Notes under the pieces: model-generated | The model's database searches: none | What the model was told of the DNA's origin: nothing | Seen by the model: the letters and a program-made list of their open reading frames with translations, nothing else | Part shown: piece by piece, positions 1 to 7,541 of the stretch | Layout: every line of letters begins with the position of its first letter | Position numbering within the stretch: position 1 is the first letter of the stretch | Source of the DNA: Propioniciclava sp. MC1595 | GTDB lineage: Bacteria; Actinomycetota; Actinomycetes; Propionibacteriales; Propionibacteriaceae | Direction of reading: 5' to 3' | NCBI RefSeq assembly: GCF_017569205.1 | Contig: NZ_CP071870.1 | Span: 2,790,001-2,854,000 of the forward strand | Length of the DNA: 64,000 nucleotides | Translations under genes and position numbers: made by a program

Positions 1-79
1 CACTCTCGGTGCGGGTGCGCTCGACCGGGGTGACCAACGACGCCGCCAGGAAGGCGCGGAACTCCGCGATCGCCGCCAT
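1..79 (-). CDS. 5' fragment of an unidentified gene divergent from crtY
   Basis: Only the first 26 codons are inside the window; the peptide begins MAAIAEFRAFLAAS and continues off the left edge. I do not recognise the family from so little. It reads away from crtY, and the shared 117-bp gap holds a good -10 box for this strand (TAGTGT, 132-137 on the minus strand) and an inverted repeat, so the gene is probably controlled together with the carotenoid genes. The ATG at 79 is chosen because the minus-strand ATG further upstream, near 118, runs into a stop within about 15 codons. Coding status is an inference. Confidence 0.4.
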   Translation of the reverse strand, partial: MAAIAEFRAFLAASLVTPVERTRTES

Positions 80-120
80 CTCAGCAGCCCTGCCGGGGTG
101 TCTGGGTGCGGGGCGCCATG

Positions 121-190
121 GTCATGTCCCCACACTAGGCGTGATCGGCATCGCGACCCAACCACCTTGGACATGACGCGGGGCTAGGGT
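121..190. promoter_or_regulatory. Divergent promoter with 9-bp inverted repeat upstream of crtY
   Basis: GTCATGTCC (121-129) and its exact reverse complement GGACATGAC (169-177) lie 39 bases apart between the left-edge gene and crtY. A -10-like TAGGGT at 185-190 sits six bases before the crtY GTG, and TAGTGT on the minus strand (137-132) faces the other gene. The repeat could be two half-sites for one regulator. No regulator gene is visible inside the window, so its identity is unknown. Confidence 0.45.
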
Positions 191-196
191 GACCGG

Positions 197-1309
197 GTGT
201 TCGATGTCGCGATCGTGGGCCTGGGCCCGGCAGGCAGGGCCCTCGCGTCGGCCTGCGCCAGCGCGGGCCTGCGGGTGCTCGCGGTGGATCCCCACCCCGA
301 TGCCGTGTGGGCTCCCACGTTCGGAATGTGGGCGGACGAGTTGGGCGACCTCCCCACGACCGTGGTGAGAGCGCGCGTGGATCACCCCGAGATCCGGGGT
401 CGAGCGGCATACGACCTGACGCGCACGTACGTGATCCTGGACAACCCAGCCCTCCAGGCGGCCCTCCCCCTCACCGGCGTCGAGATCGAGCGGTCGAGGC
501 TGGACGACGACGACGTGTTGGCCCTGTCGGGGCGCGCACGCGTCGTCGTCGACGCGCGGGGCGCCCGGCCGGACGGCAGGGTTCGGGACGACCTCACCCC
601 CCACCAGACGGCGTACGGCATCGTCCTCCCGAGCGCTCTGGCCGCCCCCGCCCTGGGCCACGCCGAGGGGTTCCTGATGGACTTCACCCCGGACTGGGCG
701 GCCGACCCCGACCGCCCCGAGGATCCTGCGTCGTTCCTGTACGCGCTGCCGTTGGGCGACGGTCAGGTGCTGCTGGAGGAGACCTGTCTCGCCGCTGCCC
801 CGGGCGTCCCGATCGACACGCTGAAGGTTCGGCTGGGGCGACGGCTCGAGCGTCGCGGCGTCGACCCCGCAGCGATCGCCACCCCGTTGGGCCGCGAGGT
901 CGTGCGCATCCCCATGCTGGGCCGCGGCGCCCCTCCCCCGCCGGGGGTGGTCGCGATCGGCACGGCGGGGCGCGGAGGCCATCCGGTCAGCGGGTACTCG
1001 GTCGCGCACGCGCTGGCCAGCGCCCCACGCCTGGCCTCCGCCATCGCTGCCGGTCGCACTCCTGTTCCGGATCCCACGCGCGCCGGCGACCACGTGCGGT
1101 CCCTCGCGTTGCGGGCGCTGCTCCGTCTGGATTCCGACACCACCATCGAGCTCTTCGACGCCTTCGGACGGCTACGTCCCGGCCAGCAACGTGCGTTCCT
1201 GTCCCGCCAGAGCAGCGCACTCAGCGTCCTGGGGGCCATGTGGGGCATCTTCCGGCGCATGCCCGGGAAGGCCCAACGTCGGCTGGTGGCGGCGACGTTC
1301 GGGCGGTGA
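197..1309 (+). CDS. crtY: Lycopene beta-cyclase, CrtY type
   Basis: A 370-residue FAD/NAD(P)-dependent cyclase that should close both ends of lycopene to give beta-carotene. The Rossmann dinucleotide motif GLGPAG is at residues 8-13, with an acidic turn (AVDP) near residue 30. A late segment has the family-like GTAGRGGHPVSGYS stretch. Length fits bacterial CrtY. The GTG at 197 is chosen because a TAGGGT -10 box ends six bases before it, which predicts a leaderless mRNA. It stands apart from the crtI/crtB operon, with the P450 gene convergent to it. Confidence rests on the cluster as well as the sequence; another FAD-dependent cyclase subtype is the main alternative. Confidence 0.88.
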   Translation: MFDVAIVGLGPAGRALASACASAGLRVLAVDPHPDAVWAPTFGMWADELGDLPTTVVRARVDHPEIRGRAAYDLTRTYVILDNPALQAALPLTGVEIERSRLDDDDVLALSGRARVVVDARGARPDGRVRDDLTPHQTAYGIVLPSALAAPALGHAEGFLMDFTPDWAADPDRPEDPASFLYALPLGDGQVLLEETCLAAAPGVPIDTLKVRLGRRLERRGVDPAAIATPLGREVVRIPMLGRGAPPPPGVVAIGTAGRGGHPVSGYSVAHALASAPRLASAIAAGRTPVPDPTRAGDHVRSLALRALLRLDSDTTIELFDAFGRLRPGQQRAFLSRQSSALSVLGAMWGIFRRMPGKAQRRLVAATFGR

Positions 1310-1337
1310 ATGGCGGGCCCGGCCGCTGCGTGCGGCG

Positions 1338-1361
1338 GCCCCGCTCGCCCCCGTGCGGGGC
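1338..1361. terminator. Hairpin between convergent crtY and P450 genes
   Basis: GCCCCGC (1338-1344) pairs perfectly with GCGGGGC (1355-1361) over a 10-base loop, in the 53-bp gap between two convergent stop codons. There is no long T-run, as is usual in high-GC actinobacteria, so this is a likely bidirectional terminator. Confidence 0.5.
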
Positions 1362-1362
1362 T

Positions 1363-2559
1363 TCACCGCACCTGGAGCTCGAAGTCGCGCAGCATGTAAC
1401 CCTCGATCAGGTCGTCCCACTCGATCGAAGGTTCCCGCACGATCCGGACCTCGCGCGCCAAGAGGCGCACGAGCAGGGCATCGGCCTCCAGCAACGCGAG
1501 TGGTTGGCCAGGGCACTTGTGGGCCCCGTCACCGAACGTCATCCCGGCCGGGTCGACGCCGCGGGCCCTCTGTCGATCCGGACACACGTTCAACGGCTGG
1601 TCGCCGACCGCGTCGAGGTCGGTGTTGGTGCTGCGGACGTGGACGTCGACGAGGTCCCCGGGCTCCAGCGCCACCTGGGTGTCCCGGTCGCGGATGGTGA
1701 AACCCTCGTGGACACGGCGGTACAGGTGGCCGACGACGGGCTCCAGCCGGATGACCTCGTTCAGGATCGCAAGCCTTTCCTCCTGCTCGCCCTCGAGGAA
1801 CCGGCCCCGAAGGGAGTCATCGGTCAGGAGGTGCCAGGCAGCCATGCAGATGAACTCGCGCGTGGTGACCATGCCTGCGGTCCCGTAGGTCACGGACTCG
1901 ACAAGGATGTCGGTGTCGGTGTAACCCTCCGCGATGAGGTGGCTGATGACGTCGTTGGCGGGCTCCCGGCGGCGAGCCCGGACGGCGGGCCGGACGTCGG
2001 CGACGTAGAAGCGGACCAGCGGCACGAGACCGTTGACCGCCGCCTGCATCCACTGCCGGCGGGTACGCCCCAGGCCCGGTTGGTCGAGGTCGAAGGGTGG
2101 CTGGTTGAAGAACGTCACCAGGCGACGCGCCATCGAGCGCACGTCGGAGCCGGTCAGCCCGACGACCTGGGCGGTGACCTCCACGGAGTAGAACAGGGCG
2201 AGGTCGTCGAGTCGGCACCGAGGTGAGGACACGGCCTCTGCGACGATCCGCTCGGCGCACGACTCCATCAGGCCGGTGTACCGCTCGCGCACCACGGAGG
2301 GGGCGAAGAAGCGGGCCACCTTCGTGCGCTGCTGGTCGTGGAGCGGACCGTCCGACATCAGGATGGGATGGTGCTTCAGGACGCCCTGCGGGATGGACTC
2401 GGCGGTGAACCCAGCTTGGGTCGTGCGCTGACGCGCCCGCAGCACCTGTCTGGCGGCCTCGAGCGATCGGACGCGAACGGTACGGCCCCGGCGCTCGATC
2501 CGGGGCCCGGCGCTCTCTCCGGGGCGGTGCGCCTTGCGGTGGCCAGGGTCCGGCTCCAT
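1363..2559 (-). CDS. Cytochrome P450, putative carotenoid hydroxylase
   Basis: A 398-residue heme monooxygenase. The heme-ligand motif FGDGAHKCPG is near residue 342-351 (Cys349), and the K-helix ExxR is Glu268-Arg271 (EVIR). The I-helix reads AGMVTTRE (about 228-235), so the acidic residue usual before the catalytic threonine is replaced by Val/Thr, which suggests altered proton delivery. The ATG at 2559 follows a strong GGAGGAG site; the open frame runs further upstream but without family similarity. Its promoter carries the same 11-base element as the carotenoid operon promoter. P450s in Brevibacterium-type crt clusters are thought to hydroxylate carotenoid rings, so I infer a role in 3-hydroxylation of the aromatic carotenoid. 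Confidence 0.88.
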   Translation of the reverse strand: MEPDPGHRKAHRPGESAGPRIERRGRTVRVRSLEAARQVLRARQRTTQAGFTAESIPQGVLKHHPILMSDGPLHDQQRTKVARFFAPSVVRERYTGLMESCAERIVAEAVSSPRCRLDDLALFYSVEVTAQVVGLTGSDVRSMARRLVTFFNQPPFDLDQPGLGRTRRQWMQAAVNGLVPLVRFYVADVRPAVRARRREPANDVISHLIAEGYTDTDILVESVTYGTAGMVTTREFICMAAWHLLTDDSLRGRFLEGEQEERLAILNEVIRLEPVVGHLYRRVHEGFTIRDRDTQVALEPGDLVDVHVRSTNTDLDAVGDQPLNVCPDRQRARGVDPAGMTFGDGAHKCPGQPLALLEADALLVRLLAREVRIVREPSIEWDDLIEGYMLRDFELQVR

Positions 2560-2581
2560 CACACTCCTCCATGGGTGTCCC

Positions 2582-2685
2582 CGCCACTCTAGGTGATCTG
2601 ACCCCAGACCCAGCCGCACCCGAGCGCTGTCGGGCGATCCTTCTTTGGAGGGGTCATTTCCTTCATTGTCTGAACTAGAGTGGCG
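2582..2685. promoter_or_regulatory. Symmetric divergent promoter for P450 and idi-crtE operon
   Basis: The 11-base element CTAGAGTGGCG occurs on the plus strand at 2675-2685 and, inverted, at 2592-2582 on the minus strand. In each direction it contains TAGAGT, a good actinobacterial -10 box. Transcripts would start near 2688 (plus) and near 2579 (minus), which leaves a 20-base leader with a ribosome site for the P450. No shared -35 box is obvious. Similar boxes precede crtY (TAGGGT) and its divergent neighbour (TAGTGT). Confidence 0.55.
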
Positions 2686-2780
2686 ACGCGGGGGGTGGAG
2701 TGGACAGGGTGCTTTCTGCAACGATTTGGTGTTCCCCCGGACAGCGACCGCGCACGATTGGACGAACCTTGGAACTTCAG

Positions 2781-4433
2781 ATGCCCGTCCGGCAAGACTC
2801 TGCGCCGCGCGAACCCGACGTCGCCGTCGCCGACGAAGTCGTGCTTCTCGACGAGCAGGGCCAGCCCGTCGGCGCCGCCGACCGGCGTAGTGTCCACACG
2901 CGCCAGACCCCGCTCCACCTCGCCTTCTCCACGTACCTGTTCGATCCCGAGGGCCGGGTGCTGATCACGCGGCGTGCCCTCCACAAGGCCACCTGGCCGG
3001 GCGTGTGGACCAACAGCTGCTGCGGGCACCCGCTTCCGGGCGAGGACATCGAGGCAGCGGCCCGGCGGCGCGTGAGGGAGGAACTGGGCCTGGAGGTCAC
3101 CGAGCTGCTCCCGGCGGTGCCCGACTTCCGCTATCGGGCGGTGGACGCCAGCGGAATCGTGGAGAACGAGTTCTGCCCCGTCTTCATCGGCCACGTCTCC
3201 TCCTCCCGCGTCGCCCCCGACCCGGACGAGGTCGCTGAGCACGCTTGGGTGAGGTGGGAGGACCTGGTGGCCGCGATCACCGCCACCCCCGCTGTGTACA
3301 GCCCGTGGAGCGTCCTCCAGGTGCCCCGCGTCGCGCTCGCGCTCGAGGGCGCCTCGTGCGCCCCGGCCCCTTCGCCCACGGATTTCGTCGACCGCGTGGA
3401 CGGGCTGCTGACCACCACCTTGCGCGACCTGGCCGGCACCTGGGAGCGGACCAACCGTGCCGAGGGCGTCGAGGTGCTCCCTGACGACCTGCCGGCCTGG
3501 CTCGAACGCCTGCTCGTGGGGCGCGGCAAGCGCCTGCGCGCCACCATGCTCCACTGGGCCTTCGTGGCGGCCGGCGGTGACATCGCCGGCCCCGACTATC
3601 CGGGGCTGATCCGGATCGCCGCGGCCCTGGAGACCCTGCACCTGTTCGCCATGGTGCACGACGACATCATGGATGAGTCGGGGTCACGTCGCGGGATGCC
3701 AGCCGCACACGTCGAGGCCGCCGAATGGCACCGGCAGGCGGGGGCCGCCGGTGAGCCCAACGCCTTCGGGGTCAACCTCGCCATGCTCTTGGGCGACTTG
3801 GCGCACACGCTGGCCGACAGCCTCGTCCAGCCGCTCCCCCTCCGACTGCGCCGCCTGTGGTTCGAGCTCTGCGTCGAGCTGATGGTCGGGCAACGCGCCG
3901 ATCTCACCGGCGCCGCGGCAGGTCGACGTGACCTTGCCCACGCCGAGCACATCGCCCGGCTCAAGTCAGGCATGTACACCATCGAGCGCCCCCTGCAGCT
4001 TGGCGCGCTCGCTGCGGACGCCGCGGAGGGCACGTGCGCCGCACTGCAGCAATGGGGAGAGCACATCGGCCGCGCCTTCGCCCTGCGTGACGACCAGCTG
4101 GGGATCTGGGGCGACCCGGCGCTCACCGGGAAGCCGGCTGGCGACGATCTGGCCGAGGGCAAGGCCACGGTGATCCTCGCACTGGCCTTCGAGCGCCTGG
4201 AAGGTCCCGCCCGCGAGGCACTCACCCGCCTCGGGACCGTGGATCTTCGCCCGGGCGACGTCACCGTGGTGAGTGATGCCCTGGTATCCACTGGCGTCCG
4301 CGACGACATCGAAACCATGATTGAGGACGCCGTGGCACGCGCCGACGCCTGCCTCGCCCACGGCCAGCTCACCGAAGCCGGCATCGAGGGGCTGCGATCC
4401 GCGGCCCGCGCCATCGCCTGGAGGGACGCATGA
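2781..4433 (+). CDS. idi-crtE: Fusion of IPP isomerase (type I) and GGPP synthase
   Basis: A 550-residue two-domain protein. Residues about 15-185 are a Nudix-type isopentenyl-diphosphate isomerase, with the catalytic cysteine motif NSCCGHP (Cys81) and the glutamate motif ENEFCPVF (about 128-135). Residues about 205-550 are an all-helical trans-prenyltransferase, with the first aspartate-rich motif HDDIMDE (294-298) and a shortened second motif RDDQLGIWGD (437-438 Asp-Asp). The isomerase makes DMAPP from IPP, and the second half should extend it to geranylgeranyl diphosphate. An in-frame GTG at 2700 lies closer to the promoter; ATG 2781 is preferred because it matches the usual isomerase N-terminus. 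First gene of the crt operon; it overlaps crtI by four bases. Confidence 0.9.
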   Translation: MPVRQDSAPREPDVAVADEVVLLDEQGQPVGAADRRSVHTRQTPLHLAFSTYLFDPEGRVLITRRALHKATWPGVWTNSCCGHPLPGEDIEAAARRRVREELGLEVTELLPAVPDFRYRAVDASGIVENEFCPVFIGHVSSSRVAPDPDEVAEHAWVRWEDLVAAITATPAVYSPWSVLQVPRVALALEGASCAPAPSPTDFVDRVDGLLTTTLRDLAGTWERTNRAEGVEVLPDDLPAWLERLLVGRGKRLRATMLHWAFVAAGGDIAGPDYPGLIRIAAALETLHLFAMVHDDIMDESGSRRGMPAAHVEAAEWHRQAGAAGEPNAFGVNLAMLLGDLAHTLADSLVQPLPLRLRRLWFELCVELMVGQRADLTGAAAGRRDLAHAEHIARLKSGMYTIERPLQLGALAADAAEGTCAALQQWGEHIGRAFALRDDQLGIWGDPALTGKPAGDDLAEGKATVILALAFERLEGPAREALTRLGTVDLRPGDVTVVSDALVSTGVRDDIETMIEDAVARADACLAHGQLTEAGIEGLRSAARAIAWRDA

Positions 4434-5896
4434 ACGTAATCGTCATCGGAGCCGGCCTGTCCGGCCTGTCCGCTGCGCTGCACCTGCGGGGGCAGGGTCA
4501 CCACGTCACGGTGCTCGAGCGTGCTGCTGTGCCCGGGGGGCGGAGCGGCCGCATCGAGCGCGACGGGTTCACCTTCGACTCCGGCCCGACCGTGTTCACC
4601 ATGGTGGACCTGCTCGACCAGGCCTTCCGTGCGGTGGGTCGCCGCGCGGACGACTACCTGACGATGCAGCTGCTCGACCCGGCCTACCGTGCGTGCTTCG
4701 ACGACGGCTCCACCCTCCACGTGCGCCACGGAGTGGAGGCGATGCGCGCCGAGATCGCCCGCGAGTGCGGGTCGGTCGACGCCGCCGCCTACGAGGAGTT
4801 CGTCGTCTGGCTGCGCAAGCTGTACCTGGCTGAACTGCCCCACTTCATCGACGTGAACTTCGACCGCCCGACCGACCTGCTGCGCAACCCGGTCGCGGCC
4901 GCCCGTCTGGTCGCGCTGGGCGGCTTCGACCGCCTCGGTCCCGCCATCGAGCGCCGTTTCTCCGACCCGCGCCTCCACCGCATCTTCAGCTTCCAGGCGA
5001 TGTACGCCGGCCTCGCGCCCGCCCAGGCGCTGGCGCTGTACGCCGTCATCACCTACATGGACTCGGTCGAGGGCGTCTGGTTCCCCGAAGGAGGCATGCG
5101 CGCGGTCCCCGATGCGATGGCGCAGGCCGCCATGGACGCCGGGGTCGAGTTCCGCTACCGGGCCACGGTGGACCGCATCACCTGCGCGCAGGGGCGAGCC
5201 ACCGGCGTGCGGCTGGCAGGTGGAGAACGCCTGAACGCGGATGCCGTGGTCTGCACGCTGGACCTCCCGGTCGCCTACGAAGAGCTCCTTCCCGAGGTCC
5301 CCACACCCCGCGTCGCCGCGCGGGGGCGCTACTCCCCCTCGTGCGTGGTGTGGCACCTGGGCGTCAAGGGCGCCCCACCGCCGGAGGCCGCCCACCACAA
5401 CATCCACTTCGGGCAGCAGTGGCACGACGCCTTCGACGACCTGCTCCGGCGCGGGCGTCCCATGGCCGACCCCTCCCGCTTCGTGGCCGTCCCGTCCCTG
5501 CACGACCGCGACGCGGCACCCGAGGGCTGCACCAGCCTCTACGTCCTGGAACCCACCCCCAACCTGGAGGTGGGCCGGCTCGACTGGCCCAGCGAAGGCC
5601 CCCGCCTGCGCGAACGCATGCTCACCGACCTGCAACGCTGGGGCTACCCCACCGACATCGTGACCGAGGAGTTGGTCACTCCCCAGGACTGGCTGGCGCA
5701 GGGCATGGCAGCGGGAACCCCGTTCGCGCTCGCCCACACGTTCCGCCAGACCGGCCCCTTCCGCGCCAAGAACGTCGACAAGCGCGTGAAGGGCCTGGTC
5801 TTCGCCGGGTCGAGCACCACCCCCGGTGTGGGTATCCCCATGGTGCTCATCTCCGGGAAGCTCGCCGCCCGACGCGTTGCGGAGATGACCAGGTGA
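4430..5896 (+). CDS. crtI: Phytoene desaturase
   Basis: A 488-residue FAD-dependent desaturase that introduces the double bonds converting 15-cis-phytoene to lycopene. The N-terminal dinucleotide motif GAGLSG is at 7-12, followed by the acidic end of beta-2 (TVLE) and a PGGRSGR-type loop. The C-terminal carotenoid-oxidase signature GSSTTPGVGIPM starts near residue 460. Length and both signatures fit CrtI rather than the plant-type PDS. Its ATG overlaps the idi-crtE stop (ATGA), and its stop overlaps the crtB start (GTGA), so the three proteins are probably translationally coupled. Confidence 0.95.
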   Translation: MNVIVIGAGLSGLSAALHLRGQGHHVTVLERAAVPGGRSGRIERDGFTFDSGPTVFTMVDLLDQAFRAVGRRADDYLTMQLLDPAYRACFDDGSTLHVRHGVEAMRAEIARECGSVDAAAYEEFVVWLRKLYLAELPHFIDVNFDRPTDLLRNPVAAARLVALGGFDRLGPAIERRFSDPRLHRIFSFQAMYAGLAPAQALALYAVITYMDSVEGVWFPEGGMRAVPDAMAQAAMDAGVEFRYRATVDRITCAQGRATGVRLAGGERLNADAVVCTLDLPVAYEELLPEVPTPRVAARGRYSPSCVVWHLGVKGAPPPEAAHHNIHFGQQWHDAFDDLLRRGRPMADPSRFVAVPSLHDRDAAPEGCTSLYVLEPTPNLEVGRLDWPSEGPRLRERMLTDLQRWGYPTDIVTEELVTPQDWLAQGMAAGTPFALAHTFRQTGPFRAKNVDKRVKGLVFAGSSTTPGVGIPMVLISGKLAARRVAEMTR

Positions 5897-6822
5897 GCAC
5901 CCTGCTGGAGGACGGGTACCGCACCGCCGCACGCCTCACCCGCGAGCACGGCACCACGTACTACTGGGGCGCCCTGCTCCTGCCCCCACCCCAGCGCCGG
6001 GACGTGCACGCGGTCTACGCGCTGTGCCGACTGGCCGACGACATCGTCGACGAGCCGGACAAGACCCCCCACCCTTCGGTGCCGGCCCACGGCACCCCGA
6101 CGGAGCGTCTCGACGCGTTCCGCGCCTGGTTCTTCGCGGCATTGGCCCGCGGCACCTCGGACGAACCGGTGATGGCCTCGGTGATCGACAGCTTGCGGCG
6201 ACGCGGCACCGACCCCGAGTGCTTCGAGCGGTTCTTCAACGCCATGGCGCTCGACCTGACCCACTCCACCTGGCCCACGTGGCCCGCGCTCCGCGACGGC
6301 TACATGGAGGGCTCGGCGGCCGTCATCGGAGAGATGATGCTGCCCGTCCTGGAACCCACCAGCGACGCTGCCCGCGACCACGCACGCTCTCTGGGATTGG
6401 CCTTTCAACTCACCAATTTCCTGCGTGACGTCGACGAGGACCTCAGCCGTGGCCGCGTCTACCTACCCCAGGACGAGCTCGCCAGGCACGGCGCCGACCC
6501 CCACCTGCGCCAGGTGACGCCGCAGTGGCGCACGTTCATGGCCGAGCAGGTCGCCCGCAACCGCACGCTGTACGCCCACGCAGCCGATGGCCTGCCCTAT
6601 CTGCCCGAAGCCTCGCGCCGCTGCGTTGGCACCGCCCTGACCCTGTACCAACGGATCCTCGACCGGATCGAAGCAGCCGACTACGACGTCTTCAACGGAC
6701 GCATCCGGGTACCCGCCCACGAGAAGCTGGCCCTGTTCGGTCGCCAAGCCGCAGTCGGCGCGCTACGCCCCTCGCGTTGGACCGGCGTCCGAGGCCGCGT
6801 GGACCGCCACCAGCAACCATGA
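5893..6822 (+). CDS. crtB: Phytoene synthase
   Basis: A 309-residue squalene/phytoene synthase family enzyme that condenses two GGPP molecules to phytoene. The first Mg-binding motif is DDIVD at 49-53. The second is the RDVDED segment at 178-183 within NFLRDVDEDLSRGRVYLP, which is characteristic of the family. GTG 5893 overlaps the crtI stop; the frame is open further upstream, but only as an out-of-frame reading of crtI. The stop overlaps the next start (ATGA at 6819). Confidence 0.95.
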   Translation: MSTLLEDGYRTAARLTREHGTTYYWGALLLPPPQRRDVHAVYALCRLADDIVDEPDKTPHPSVPAHGTPTERLDAFRAWFFAALARGTSDEPVMASVIDSLRRRGTDPECFERFFNAMALDLTHSTWPTWPALRDGYMEGSAAVIGEMMLPVLEPTSDAARDHARSLGLAFQLTNFLRDVDEDLSRGRVYLPQDELARHGADPHLRQVTPQWRTFMAEQVARNRTLYAHAADGLPYLPEASRRCVGTALTLYQRILDRIEAADYDVFNGRIRVPAHEKLALFGRQAAVGALRPSRWTGVRGRVDRHQQP

Positions 6823-7541
6823 GCACCCGAGCAGCGTTCGACCGCGGGGCGCGGCACTACGACCTCATGGTCGCCCTCAACCCCGGCTACCACGCCCATC
6901 TGCGCAGGGCAGCCGCATCACTGGTGGACACGCTGCGCGGCCAGCCCGGACCATGGCGCCTCCTCGACCTCGCCTGCGGTTCGGGAGCATCCACCCGAGC
7001 ACTGGTGGACGCAGCCCCACCCGACACCCACATCCAAGGGTTGGACGCCTCCCCCGGCATGCTCAGCCGCGCCCGCGCCAAACACTGGCCTGCGTCGGTC
7101 ACCTTCGCCGAGGCCACCGCCGGCTCGCTGGACACCCAAGCGTGGCAGCCCGGAACCCACCACGGCATCCTGTCGGCCTATCTCTTCCGCAACCTCACAC
7201 CCGCTCAACGCCGAGACTCACTGGCGGAGATCCAGGCGCTGCTCACACCCGGCGGCACCCTGACCGTCGTCGAGTACTCCGTGCGCGAGCGATTCCGCGC
7301 GCAACTGGTGTGGAGCATCGTGAGCTGGCTGGTCATCATCCCGCTCGGAGCCCTGCTCGACCGCAACCCCTCGCTGTACACCTACCTCTGGCGCAGCGTG
7401 ATGGAGTTCGACACACCGACGCAATTCATGAAGCAGCTCCACACCGCCGGCTTCGTGGACATCGCCACCCGGAGTGTGCCCGGCTGGCAACACGGCATCC
7501 TCCACCTCTACATGGCCCGCAAGCCCCAGGAGACCGCATGA
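6819..7541 (+). CDS. crtT: SAM-dependent methyltransferase of the carotenoid cluster
   Basis: A 240-residue class I methyltransferase with the SAM-binding motif LLDLACGSGAST at about 48-59 and a hydrophobic segment near 165-182 that may dock it to the membrane. Its place between crtB and crtU matches crtT of the Streptomyces griseus isorenieratene cluster (crtE-I-B-V / crtU-T-Y), from which I take the name. The substrate of CrtT has not been clear to me from known work; UbiE-like quinone methylation is the other possibility. It overlaps both neighbours by four bases. Confidence 0.75.
   Translation: MSTRAAFDRGARHYDLMVALNPGYHAHLRRAAASLVDTLRGQPGPWRLLDLACGSGASTRALVDAAPPDTHIQGLDASPGMLSRARAKHWPASVTFAEATAGSLDTQAWQPGTHHGILSAYLFRNLTPAQRRDSLAEIQALLTPGGTLTVVEYSVRERFRAQLVWSIVSWLVIIPLGALLDRNPSLYTYLWRSVMEFDTPTQFMKQLHTAGFVDIATRSVPGWQHGILHLYMARKPQETA

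Noticed and set aside
3596-5932. A long minus-strand open frame across crtE, crtI and crtB
   Set aside because: It is antisense to three unmistakable carotenoid genes and shows no domain pattern of its own.
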